A stretch of 11,975 nt of DNA from Rhizobiales bacterium UBA3584 (GTDB lineage: Bacteria > Pseudomonadota > Alphaproteobacteria > Rhizobiales > Devosiaceae): the NCBI GenBank assembly GCA_002375765.1, contig DFMV01000020.1:1553-13527 (forward strand), written 5' to 3'. A model generated the notes under the pieces. That model was given only the letters and a program-made list of their open reading frames with translations. It did not search any database and was not told where the DNA came from. The first letter of the stretch is position 1, and each line of letters starts with the position of its first letter. The position numbers and the translations under genes are program-made. This document shows, one piece after another, positions 1 through 6,566 of the stretch.

Positions 1-191
1 ACGGTTGCCGCGGCGCTCGCCTCGACGCTCGCCCCGGCATCCTTGTAAAATTGGTCGAGGATGCGCGACGCTTCCCCTGCCCCCTTTTCGACGCTGACGG
101 TCGCGCCAAACCCGATGAGCTTGGCAACCGTCTCCGGCGTCGCTGCAACGCGGGGCTCGCGTTCAGGCTCTCGTAAAATGGCTATCTGCAT
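1..191 (-). CDS. pntA: NAD(P) transhydrogenase subunit alpha, N-terminal part (runs off the window)
   Basis: Only the first 63 codons are present; the gene continues past position 1. The translation begins MQIAILREPEREPRVAATPE and continues TVAKLIGFGATVSVEKGAGE, which is the typical start of the alanine dehydrogenase/PntA N-terminal domain (REP..E.RVA.TPETV..L...G..V.VE.GAG). PntA is the NAD(H)-binding alpha subunit of the membrane-bound, proton-translocating transhydrogenase that makes NADPH from NADH. The ATG at 189-191 is preceded only by a G-rich, weak ribosome site. It lies 92 bp downstream of the ABC ATPase gene on the same strand, so it could be read through from that operon or have its own promoter. 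Whether it is the short PntAA form or the full-length alpha subunit cannot be seen here. An alanine dehydrogenase is a less likely alternative given the exact motif spacing. Confidence 0.82.
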   Translation of the reverse strand, partial: MQIAILREPEREPRVAATPETVAKLIGFGATVSVEKGAGEASRILDQFYKDAGASVEASAAAT

Positions 192-283
192 ATCAAGCCC
201 CCCGAAAATTGGGCACATACTTCCAGAACGGCCACTCACAGAGCGGCCGGCTGGATGTCTTCGTGGTTGACTCAGTCTGGGCG

Positions 284-1087
284 TTAATGGGCGACAAGAA
301 TGCCCTTGGCCTCGAAAATCTCGCGAATCTGGCGCACATATCCGTGGAAGGTCGGGTCCTCGTGGACGCGACTCCATTGCCGCGGACGCGGCATGTCGAC
401 CTTGAGATCGAGATCGATCCGGCCAGGACGCGGGGACATGACAATCACCCGGTCCGCAAGAAACACCGCTTCATCAATACCGTGGGTGATAAACAGGACG
501 GTATTGCCCAGGCGCGCCCACATGGTCTGCAGATCCATGATCATCTGCTCGCGAGTCAGCGCATCCAAGGCGCCGAAAGGTTCATCCATGAGCAACAGGC
601 CCGGCTCCTGGATAAGAGCGCGGCAGATCGCAACACGCTGGCGCATGCCGCCCGAAAGCTCGGAGGGATATTTCTTTCCGAAACCGGCAAGACCGACCTG
701 ATTGAGCAGTTCTTCGGCTTTGGCGGTGTACTTCTTGACATCCAGGCCCTTGATTTCGATAGGCAACAGAATGTTTTCGACAACCGTCCGCCAGTAGAGG
801 AGCAGATCGGACTGAAATACCACACCAATTTTGGAATGGGGTTTGATCACGCGCTCGCTGTCGATGGTGATCTGGCCATCCGATATGGGGGTTAGGCCCG
901 CCAAAAGCGAGAGCAATGTGCTCTTGCCGCAGCCGCTCGGACCGACCACCGCAACGAAACTCCCGCGCTCAATCTTGAGATCGATGGCATCGAGCGCCAG
1001 GACATCCTCACTCTCACGGGTGTGATAGATCTTGGTGAGCTGCGCGATATCGACTTCAGCGCCGATTGTAGGCGAAACTGCGCTCAT
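284..1087 (-). CDS. ABC importer ATP-binding protein (SsuB/TauB/nitrate-type family)
   Basis: This 267-residue cytoplasmic ATPase should power the importer encoded just upstream. All ABC motifs are intact: Walker A GPSGCGKS at 49-56, Q-loop Gln92, signature LSGGMRQR at 144-151, Walker B LLLMDEP at 164-170, D-loop ALDA at 173-176 and switch His202. Length and the MSPRPGRI segment after the switch histidine are typical of ATPases of the sulfonate/taurine/nitrate/hydroxymethylpyrimidine importer group. The ATG at 1085-1087 has a GGGAG ribosome site six bases upstream. It is the third gene of the operon, 52 bp after the permease stop. The substrate cannot be told from the ATPase. Confidence 0.93.
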   Translation of the reverse strand: MSAVSPTIGAEVDIAQLTKIYHTRESEDVLALDAIDLKIERGSFVAVVGPSGCGKSTLLSLLAGLTPISDGQITIDSERVIKPHSKIGVVFQSDLLLYWRTVVENILLPIEIKGLDVKKYTAKAEELLNQVGLAGFGKKYPSELSGGMRQRVAICRALIQEPGLLLMDEPFGALDALTREQMIMDLQTMWARLGNTVLFITHGIDEAVFLADRVIVMSPRPGRIDLDLKVDMPRPRQWSRVHEDPTFHGYVRQIREIFEAKGILVAH

Positions 1088-1139
1088 TGGATGCTCCCAT
1101 TCTCAACTTCAACAAAAGAATTCTGACAGGTGCTGGGGA

Positions 1140-1982
1140 TCATTTTGCTGAATCCCGCTTATAGGCGACCTTGCTCTCGATAAAATCGAGGATGAAATAA
1201 AGACTCACGCCAAGGGCTGAAATCGCAACCACGCTCGCAAAATTGAGTGTCGTATCGAACAGCGAGTTAGCCTGAAGCTGAAGATAGCCCAATCCGCGCT
1301 CGGCGGCGACATATTCGCCGATTACCGCACCGATAACCGACAGCGAGATCGCGACCTTGAACCCGCCGAAAATATTGGGCAAAGCCGCGGGAAGTCGGAC
1401 CTTAAAGAAGGTCTGGATCTCGTTGGCGCCCATCGAGCGCACAAGGTTTACCAGGTTCTTATCGAGCGACTGCAGCCCCACCACCGTCGAGATGACAATG
1501 GGAAAAAGGGCAATCAAGAAGGCAAGAGTAATCTTTGGCGCCCAGCCATAGCCAAGATAGAGAACCAGGATGGGAGCCAGCGCGACTTTTGGAATGGTCT
1601 GAAGAGCGACCAGCAGCGGATAAACCGCCTTTTCGAAAGCGCGCGAATAAAAGATCAGCAGGGAGAGGGGGATGCCGATGGCAACCCCCATTCCGAAGCC
1701 TGCTAACACTTCAAAAAGCGTGATGTAACCATGGCTGGCCAGGAGAGGAAGTTCATTGGCGATGCGTGTCGCAATCGCCAGGGGTGTGGGCAGTATGAAT
1801 TCAGACAGTCCTGAAAGAGGAACGGCAATCTGCCAGACCGCAAGCAAAGCTACCGCAAGGAGCAGAGCGGAGAACCGCTCGGTCAACTGCTGTAACCTGA
1901 ATTTGCGCTTAGCCTTTATGGTGTTTTTTTCCCGCTCGGTCTGCACCGCCACACTCCCTGAAAAACCTGAAACCCTAGCCAT
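1140..1982 (-). CDS. ABC importer permease (BPD_transp_1 / SsuC-TauC-like)
   Basis: This 280-residue inner-membrane permease has about six predicted hydrophobic segments, near residues 36-56, 90-112, 124-144, 150-170, 205-225 and 249-269. The EAA loop that docks on the ATPase is visible as RSMGANEIQTFFKVRLPAAL at 182-201. A basic, hydrophilic N-terminal tail of about 35 residues precedes the first membrane segment. The ATG at 1980-1982 has GGAG nine bases upstream and lies six bases after the stop of the binding-protein gene, so the two are almost certainly co-translated. As usual in this family, a single permease gene implies a homodimer. The substrate is unknown. Confidence 0.92.
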   Translation of the reverse strand: MARVSGFSGSVAVQTEREKNTIKAKRKFRLQQLTERFSALLLAVALLAVWQIAVPLSGLSEFILPTPLAIATRIANELPLLASHGYITLFEVLAGFGMGVAIGIPLSLLIFYSRAFEKAVYPLLVALQTIPKVALAPILVLYLGYGWAPKITLAFLIALFPIVISTVVGLQSLDKNLVNLVRSMGANEIQTFFKVRLPAALPNIFGGFKVAISLSVIGAVIGEYVAAERGLGYLQLQANSLFDTTLNFASVVAISALGVSLYFILDFIESKVAYKRDSAK

Positions 1983-1988
1983 GCCATG

Positions 1989-2981
1989 CTACTCCGCCAG
2001 AAGTGAGTTGGAATAGAAAGTGTCCAAGGGTCTCAATTCCCCGACATTATCCGTGCTGGAAATAAGCTCCAGTGCGTCGGCGATCGCAGATTCCTCGATC
2101 CAGCCATAAGGATGGCCATCAATCTGGACGATTGAATCCGAGGTGGCCACGATCTGCTCGCGCTGAACCGACTCGGAGGGCCCGCCCGACCAGACGGACA
2201 TCAGGGACTGTGTGGCTGCGTCAGGATCGGCTTTGGTCAGCTCGATCGCCTCATTTGTTGCCTCGATGAAACGATGCAACGCATCAGCATTGTTTTCCAA
2301 TGCATCATCGCTCACCACGGCTGCAAGTCCGGGCACTGCAAGGCCATACTCGGCAAGATCAAGAGTGGGGAACTCTTGGCCAACCCTGTCAACGAGAACG
2401 GGAAGGTCGTTGGTTTGATAGACGCTGACCACGTCCACCTGCTTCTGCATAAACTGGGGAACGCGCGAGCCGGCGTCCATCTGAACCTTGTTGATCGAAC
2501 CGCAGTCGATGTCGTTCATCAGACAGAACGCATCGAGATAGGAAGTGCCCGTTTCACCCACGGCATGGGCAATGGATTTCCCTTCCAGATCGGCAGGTAC
2601 GTTAACAGGATTATCCTCATGAGAAATCAGGACAATCGGCGCCGCAGGTTGATATAGGGCCACCAACTTTACCGGCATACCCTGCTGGATAGCCGAGATC
2701 GCGAAAATCCCGGGCAGAATGACCACGTCTTCCTGCCCCTGCAAAAGCGCGCCCAGCGCGGCCTGGGCACCAGCGCCCTCACCAAAACTTACGTTGAGAT
2801 CGCGCTCTTCATAAACGCCTTCTTGCTGACCGTGGTAGAAAAACCCGTATTCACCCTTCAGCTTCCAGCTAAACCGGACATTAATGTCATCGGCAGCAAT
2901 TGCCGGAGCACCGGCAACAAGGGCGGCCATCGCGGCCGTGGAAAAAAGCGTGACGAGACGTCTTGTTTTTGAGCTGTGCAT
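1989..2981 (-). CDS. ABC importer periplasmic substrate-binding protein, NMT1/THI5-like
   Basis: This 330-residue protein has a Sec signal peptide: basic start (KTRR), hydrophobic core around 9-25, and a likely cut after APAIA at residue 29. There is no lipobox cysteine, so it should be a free periplasmic protein. The mature part starts with a V-x-F-S-W-K-L-K-G-E-Y-G strand followed by an FFYHGQQEGVYEE helix, and continues GAGAQAALGALLQGQEDVVI. This is the pattern of NMT1/THI5-like binding proteins, a family that serves pyrimidine precursors, riboflavin, sulfonates and other small organics. No TPP or FMN riboswitch is seen upstream, so a vitamin substrate has no support. The start is strong: GGGAGG (2987-2992) lies five bases before the ATG. 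It is the first gene of the importer operon and is divergent from the GlcG-like gene. Confidence 0.88.
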   Translation of the reverse strand: MHSSKTRRLVTLFSTAAMAALVAGAPAIAADDINVRFSWKLKGEYGFFYHGQQEGVYEERDLNVSFGEGAGAQAALGALLQGQEDVVILPGIFAISAIQQGMPVKLVALYQPAAPIVLISHEDNPVNVPADLEGKSIAHAVGETGTSYLDAFCLMNDIDCGSINKVQMDAGSRVPQFMQKQVDVVSVYQTNDLPVLVDRVGQEFPTLDLAEYGLAVPGLAAVVSDDALENNADALHRFIEATNEAIELTKADPDAATQSLMSVWSGGPSESVQREQIVATSDSIVQIDGHPYGWIEESAIADALELISSTDNVGELRPLDTFYSNSLLAE

Positions 2982-2986
2982 ATCAT

Positions 2987-2992
2987 CCTCCC
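2987..2992 (-). promoter_or_regulatory. Ribosome binding site of the binding-protein gene
   Basis: GGGAGG on the minus strand, five bases before the ATG at 2981. It fixes the start of the signal-peptide-bearing protein. Confidence 0.8.
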
Positions 2993-3075
2993 GATGCGTC
3001 AGCGACTGTGTGTTGCCCTCGCCGCGCTCCTAGCCGGACAACACCACCCGGCACACGGTTCTAATTCTTGATCTC

Positions 3076-3104
3076 ATATTGTGATCACATTTTCCGATTG
3101 TCAA
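3076..3104 (-). promoter_or_regulatory. Sigma70-type promoter of the ABC importer operon with an operator-like palindrome
   Basis: On the minus strand a perfect TTGACA (-35, plus-strand 3099-3104) is followed after exactly 17 bases by CAATAT (-10, 3076-3081). Transcription would start near 3069, leaving a leader of about 88 nt before the ATG at 2981. A perfect 10-bp palindrome TGTGATCACA (3080-3089) covers the end of the spacer and the edge of the -10 box, where a bound regulator would block RNA polymerase. The sequence is of the type bound by GntR/FadR-like proteins. It also contains CRP-type half sites, but without their usual 6-bp gap. Which protein binds is not shown by the sequence. Confidence 0.6.
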
Positions 3105-3254
3105 GCTCTTAAGCGATGAAGTGACAACACTAGTGGCTATCGAGGCAGACTGAGGAAACTGGCAGGAACGCCAATGGATGATCTCCTGGCTAGGTATGAT
3201 TATCCACAAACAGTGGCTGACGCTTGAGAAATACCCCTCTCGACGGGCATTTTG

Positions 3255-3268
3255 GCAACGATCGTTGC
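3255..3268. repeat. Perfect 14-bp palindrome
   Basis: GCAACGATCGTTGC is its own reverse complement over 14 bases. It sits in the middle of the divergent intergenic region, about 250 bp before the GlcG-like start and about 150 bp upstream of the importer promoter. It may be a regulator site. It is too symmetrical, with no loop, to be a terminator. Confidence 0.45.
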
Positions 3269-3425
3269 GGGAGCGCGAAATCCGATCATCTGGCGGAATC
3301 GCCGTCGGCCGGTCAATCCCAATGGAGCGGGTATCATTGGCAATTCACGGCAAGCCCAATTTTCGGCATTAGCGAGTTCGACCCCTGGCAACAGTGCAGG
3401 ACGGCGTAATCTGAGACAGAATTTT

Positions 3426-3456
3426 CATATGGTGGAAACATTGGCAAAACCATATG
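3426..3456. repeat. Inverted repeat CATATGG-N17-CCATATG
   Basis: Two perfect 7-bp arms (3426-3432 and 3450-3456) are separated by 17 bases, about 60 bp upstream of the GlcG-like start codon. The arm centres are 24 bp apart. Location and symmetry would suit a regulator binding near the promoter of that gene, but no clear -35/-10 pair was found there. Confidence 0.4.
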
Positions 3457-3500
3457 CGCGGAAACGGCAAGCTGTGTTCATTTCCGCGTCAAACCAAAGC

Positions 3501-3506
3501 GAGGAG
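3501..3506 (+). promoter_or_regulatory. Ribosome binding site of the GlcG-like gene
   Basis: GAGGAG lies eight bases before the ATG at 3515 and decides this start. Confidence 0.75.
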
Positions 3507-3514
3507 AAACGCAG

Positions 3515-3955
3515 ATGCAAACCATTAGGCGCATTGATATCGAAGATGCCCGTTTACTTTTGAAGGGCGCAGCGGACAAAGCCAATGAAATCGGCGTACC
3601 GATGTGCATCGCCATCACCGATGATGGGGGCAATCTCGTTGCATTCGAACGGATGATAGGCGGCAAGGTCACCAGCATCACCATAGCCATCGATAAGGCA
3701 TACACCGCGGCCGCAGCCAAAAAGGCAACCCATGAATATGGTCAGTCCAGCCAGCCCGGTAGCCCTGCTTATGGGATTAATTCGGCACTCGGGGGGCGAC
3801 TGATGGTTGTCGCTGGAGGGCTCCCGATCGTCGTCGCTGGTGAGGTCGTCGGAGGGATCGGGCTAAGTTCGGGCACGCCTGATCAGGACAGACTCTGCGC
3901 GCAAGCAGGCATCGACGTCTTTATGAAGCACCAAGATCAGGGCCCTCAATCGTAG
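3515..3955 (+). CDS. GlcG/HbpS-like (DUF336) protein
   Basis: This 146-residue protein matches the GlcG/HbpS/PduO C-terminal fold across its whole length. It has an N-terminal helix (DARLLLKGAADKANEIGVPM), then the ITDDGGNLVAFERM strand pair, the helix IAIDKAYTAAAAKKAT, a GGLPIV turn at 101-106 and the glycine-rich GEVVGGIGLSSG at 109-120. It ends with a QDRLCAQAG helix. Members of this family lie beside many catabolic operons (glycolate, propanediol, aromatic and others); some bind haem or cobalamin, but for most the role is unknown. There is no signal peptide, so it is probably cytoplasmic. It is transcribed divergently from the NMT1-like importer, which suggests a joint role in taking up and processing the same compound; that link is an inference. 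Confidence 0.9.
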   Translation: MQTIRRIDIEDARLLLKGAADKANEIGVPMCIAITDDGGNLVAFERMIGGKVTSITIAIDKAYTAAAAKKATHEYGQSSQPGSPAYGINSALGGRLMVVAGGLPIVVAGEVVGGIGLSSGTPDQDRLCAQAGIDVFMKHQDQGPQS

Positions 3956-4146
3956 AGGTTGTTCCTTTTTTGATATCAGCAATTGAGCCTGACGCTGCCA
4001 CACGGATTGCCCCAATTGCAGAGCAGCTCTAAACCGCCTGCAACGGCCGACCTGCAAAAGCGGACAAAATTGGACATCAACGCCCAGACAATCCTGCGTT
4101 CAAAAGGCCAATGCAGATGCTTGATAAGCACGAAATCAAGCTGCGG

Positions 4147-4989
4147 TCACAATTCTTGAAGCCGCAGCAACTCATCCGCAAGAGTAAATAGGCCGTCAAA
4201 CCGACTTCGCCATTCAGATGAGGTCGCTTGTCCCAAGGCAGCCGTTTTTATCCACCTTGCACGAAAGTCGCGGGGCAAAGACGGCAAACGCTCGAACCAT
4301 CGCTCCAGCTTTTTATCGCCCGGATAATAGACTTCGTTGATCGCAAAAAGGGCCTGCACGAGCTCCGATCGGATCTGGTGAAGGATCGATTGGAGGTAGA
4401 ATTCATCACAGCGTTCGATTGCAGTCTGCAAGTGGAAGCTGCCGCGCCAGAAGTTCACGCTCGCAAACCCCACCTGACACAGTGACATCTTGAGGGCGTG
4501 AGGATATTGCCGCAAGCGGTCTTGGACATCAGCAAGGCGTCCTGCCTCGTCCTCTATTATCCTGAGGCTATGAAGATCGGCCAAGGCGCAGTGGTCCCAA
4601 AAGCCATTAGGGGCCCAGGTGCAATAGTGCCGCTCGATCTTTCCGGAAAGTGCCCGCTCGACCTGCAGCACGAGTAGCGAAAGATTCCGAAGCCAGATTT
4701 CTACCGACCGCCCCTCAAACTCAAAATCGGTTCCCGCCTGAGTGGGAACCTGAGACCAGGAACGAACGCCGGTTGCTGCAGGCAAAGCCGCATGCGCGAG
4801 CAGGGTTCGCTGGCCATCGTCTGGCCAGTCGTCAGCAAAACCATAGAAGTCGACGTCTGATAGATCATCTGCCAGCCCCTTGGACTGCGCGCCCCCTAGC
4901 GCGAGCGCATAAGATCTACCTGAAAACCACTCGTGGATGGCGGCTGCGATTTGATGTTCGAGTTGCACTCGTGTGCCCGCTTGATGCAT
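4147..4989 (-). CDS. Nucleotidyltransferase-fold protein, possibly DUF4037-like
   Basis: The protein has 280 residues from the ATG at 4987-4989, or 292 if a GTG at 5023-5025 is used. Neither start has a clear ribosome site, so the start is uncertain. The N-terminus carries the polymerase-beta-type nucleotidyltransferase signature LALGGAQSKG followed by LSDVD. The two aspartates (45 and 47 from the ATG) would bind the metal, and Glu97 in RSVEIW is a plausible third carboxylate. The C-terminal half is helical, with an ALFAINEVYYPGDKKLERW segment like the accessory domain of kanamycin-nucleotidyltransferase-type and DUF4037 proteins. The expected reaction is transfer of a nucleotide onto a small molecule or protein; the substrate is unknown. 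It stands alone: the GlcG-like gene converges on it and only decayed sequence lies upstream. Confidence 0.72.
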   Translation of the reverse strand: MHQAGTRVQLEHQIAAAIHEWFSGRSYALALGGAQSKGLADDLSDVDFYGFADDWPDDGQRTLLAHAALPAATGVRSWSQVPTQAGTDFEFEGRSVEIWLRNLSLLVLQVERALSGKIERHYCTWAPNGFWDHCALADLHSLRIIEDEAGRLADVQDRLRQYPHALKMSLCQVGFASVNFWRGSFHLQTAIERCDEFYLQSILHQIRSELVQALFAINEVYYPGDKKLERWFERLPSLPRDFRARWIKTAALGQATSSEWRSRFDGLFTLADELLRLQEL

Positions 4990-5079
4990 GCGATAGAAAC
5001 ACCAACGCTGCGGGCCTGGCCTCACTTTCGCAAGAGGCCGAAATCGACAATATCGGCAAACTTCTAACCAGGCGACAAT

Positions 5080-5511
5080 ATGTTCGCTCAGCTCGGGAAC
5101 GACGCTCTTGCCGGCCCCAACAGGAGTGTTCCACCGATCTCTGGTTCAACCGCAATCCGGTGGAACCGTCGCCCAGTTTGCGGCTCACCCTTTGCAGCAT
5201 GGAAAAGGCTAAGACGTCGCCCGACACCCTCGTGATCGAGACAGAACGCCGCCGTCGCCCTATTCGATACCATTGGTGCCCAAAACGATACAGACCGCAG
5301 AACTGTCTGCCAAACCTCGTCTCCGGCACAAGATATCCCGGGATCAGGCGCAGCTCTCAATAGTGTTGCCCTTGAGGGCATATGGCTTGTCGCTGAGCTG
5401 GAAAATCAGCGCCAGTTTGGGCTGCAGGCTGGCGACAGCAGGAATACCTACCGGGCAGCACTCGCCGACGCACTCCATGCATTCAAGGGAAATGACCGGA
5501 ATAAATCATAA
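5080..5511 (+). pseudogene. Probable remnant of a decayed gene, unidentified
   Basis: This plus-strand frame runs from an ATG at 5080 to a TGA at 5233 and then stays open from 5236 to a TAA at 5509-5511. The second part has no usable start codon, yet its end reads like a real protein tail: VALEGIWLVAELENQRQFGL, then QAGDSRNTYRAALADALHAF. In a neighbouring frame around 5199-5245 another protein-like stretch (KAKTSPDTLVIETERRRR) appears, consistent with additional frameshifts. The final TAA overlaps the 3' end of the convergent IclR gene by three bases. The family was not recognised. It could instead be chance open reading frame, but the composition of the last 50 residues argues for a former gene, perhaps the regulator's old neighbour or target. 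Confidence 0.35.
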
Positions 5512-6330
5512 CCCAATCGCCCCTTTGCCATTCGCCTTCCCAGGGCTTCCAGGACTGGCTGGATCGCTGCCGTCGGCCAGTTGAAGACTCAATCGTGCTG
5601 CTGCTTCGGCGACCGATGCCCCGACCACGTCCAGCCGCTCCTTGGGTAAACGCAGCGTCAGGCCAGAGATTGAAATCGCTCCAACTGCCTCGCCACTGGC
5701 GTCATATATGGCTGCCGCAATGCAGCGAAGGCCCATCGCGTGCTCTTCATCATCGAGCGCCCAGCCGCGCGCGCGACAAGTCGCCAAGTCTTCCAGCAGC
5801 GTGTTAAGTCGGCGATGAGTGCGCGGGGTAAGAGGCGGAAGGCCGTGTTGAGCAACGAGTTCGCGCACCGCGGCCTCGGGCCAAGTCGCGAGAATTGCTT
5901 TGCCCATCCCCGACGCGGTAGCCGATACTCCTGCCCCGCCTGGCGTGGCGATGGCACGCATAATCTCGCGACTTTCCATCTGCCCTAGTGTTACCAGACG
6001 TCCGTCACGCATCACGCCCACATTGGCGGTCTCGCGTGTAAGGTCACGAAGGTAACGAAGGTGTGGCAATGCAGCTGCGGCCAGTGCATGGCCGCGACCG
6101 AAGGCAAGTCCGGTCGAAAACGCCTCTCGCCCGACGTGCCATTTGCGCGTGTTGGCATCAAATAGGGCGAAACCATCGGTTTCGAGGGTAGTCAACAGCC
6201 GATGCGTGGTTGAAATGGGAAGGTCACATTCTCGCGCCAGCACAGACACGCCGGCACCAGCGTCGCTTCGAGCAAGTGCACGCAAGAGGGCAAGCGCACG
6301 CGTAACGGATTGAACACCATTTTTGGCCAT
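5506..6330 (-). CDS. IclR-family transcriptional regulator
   Basis: This 274-residue regulator has the IclR layout. A winged helix-turn-helix lies at about 6-66 (QSVTRALALLRALA, then LPISTTHRLLTTLETDGFA as turn and recognition helix). A linker helix follows, and then an effector-binding domain at about 75-250 with SATASGMGKAILA and RGWALDDEEHAMGLRCIAAA, both hallmark segments. Such proteins bind small aromatic or sugar-acid ligands and control a catabolic gene set nearby. The ATG at 6328-6330 begins MAKNGVQS, the usual distance to the HTH; the ribosome site (AAAGGT) is modest. The last 24 residues are a Gly/Ser/Pro-rich tail. No intact catabolic operon lies next to it, so its target may be the decayed gene to its left, the importer operon, or genes elsewhere. 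Confidence 0.93.
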   Translation of the reverse strand: MAKNGVQSVTRALALLRALARSDAGAGVSVLARECDLPISTTHRLLTTLETDGFALFDANTRKWHVGREAFSTGLAFGRGHALAAAALPHLRYLRDLTRETANVGVMRDGRLVTLGQMESREIMRAIATPGGAGVSATASGMGKAILATWPEAAVRELVAQHGLPPLTPRTHRRLNTLLEDLATCRARGWALDDEEHAMGLRCIAAAIYDASGEAVGAISISGLTLRLPKERLDVVGASVAEAAARLSLQLADGSDPASPGSPGKANGKGAIGL

Positions 6331-6566
6331 TTAAGTCACCGACCTTTCCGCATTGTGGAAATCACAAAACGTGCAACCACACAACCATAGGTGTGCCGGC
6401 TCTCGGACATGCTTAGCGATAATCGTTGAAGATTATAGGTCTAGTCGCATTGGGGAATTGTGAACCGCCATTTGTCGAACCCGCGCAGGCCCAGCAAAGA
6501 CAATCGCCAAACTTGGCCATTGGAGCGGTTCACTCGCGTGGCTCTAAGAGACGGTGCTATTCATGT
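6331..6566. other. Intergenic region between the MBL gene end and the IclR gene
   Basis: No gene is seen here. It carries the IclR upstream palindrome and a possible -10 box (TATAAT on the minus strand at 6432-6437). A compact GCCAA/TTGGC repeat (6506-6517) has too small a loop and no T-run, so it is not a convincing terminator for the cassette to its right. Confidence 0.5.
6345..6361. promoter_or_regulatory. Candidate IclR-type operator
   Basis: TTTCCGCATTGTGGAAA is a 17-bp palindrome with one mismatched pair, 15 bp upstream of the IclR start codon. IclR-family sites are commonly short inverted repeats of TTTCC/GGAAA-like arms, and these regulators often repress their own gene. A TATAAT on the minus strand (6432-6437) lies further upstream, but its -35 is poor. 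Confidence 0.4.

Larger units (their letters stand above)
2982..3514. other. Divergent intergenic region between importer operon and GlcG-like gene
   Basis: No convincing gene is seen in these 533 bases; the short open frames lack family motifs and good ribosome sites. The region holds the importer promoter (3076-3104). It also holds a small hairpin in the importer leader (GCCGG at 3033-3037 with CCGGC at 3048-3052), a 14-bp palindrome (3255-3268), a 7-bp inverted repeat (3426-3456) and the ribosome site of the GlcG-like gene (3501-3506). Its size is generous for two promoters, so it may include decayed sequence. Confidence 0.6.

Noticed and set aside
198..283. CGGCC/GGCCG inverted repeat after the ABC ATPase gene as a terminator
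   Set aside because: The stem is only 5 bp with an 11-base loop and no following T-run on the transcribed strand.
209..895. Long plus-strand open frame (228 codons) over the ABC ATPase gene
   Set aside because: It is antisense to a gene with every ABC motif intact and has no recognisable domain.
2982..3069. TPP or FMN riboswitch in the leader of the NMT1-like importer
   Set aside because: The conserved riboswitch core sequences could not be found on the minus strand; only a small 5-bp hairpin is present.
3200..3208. TTATCCACA, a perfect DnaA-box consensus
   Set aside because: It is a single copy with no AT-rich unwinding region, no cluster of boxes and no origin-linked genes; it is likely chance.
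3956..4146. GCAATTG (3979-3985) / CAATTGC (4013-4019) repeat as a terminator between convergent genes
   Set aside because: The 27-base loop and the lack of an adjacent T-run make it a poor terminator. The T-run at 3965-3971 follows only a 3-4 bp stem.
4650..5363. Plus-strand open frame of 237 codons
   Set aside because: Its first half is antisense to the nucleotidyltransferase and has a composition typical of shadow frames. Only a short part near 5199-5245 looks protein-like and is discussed with the remnant.
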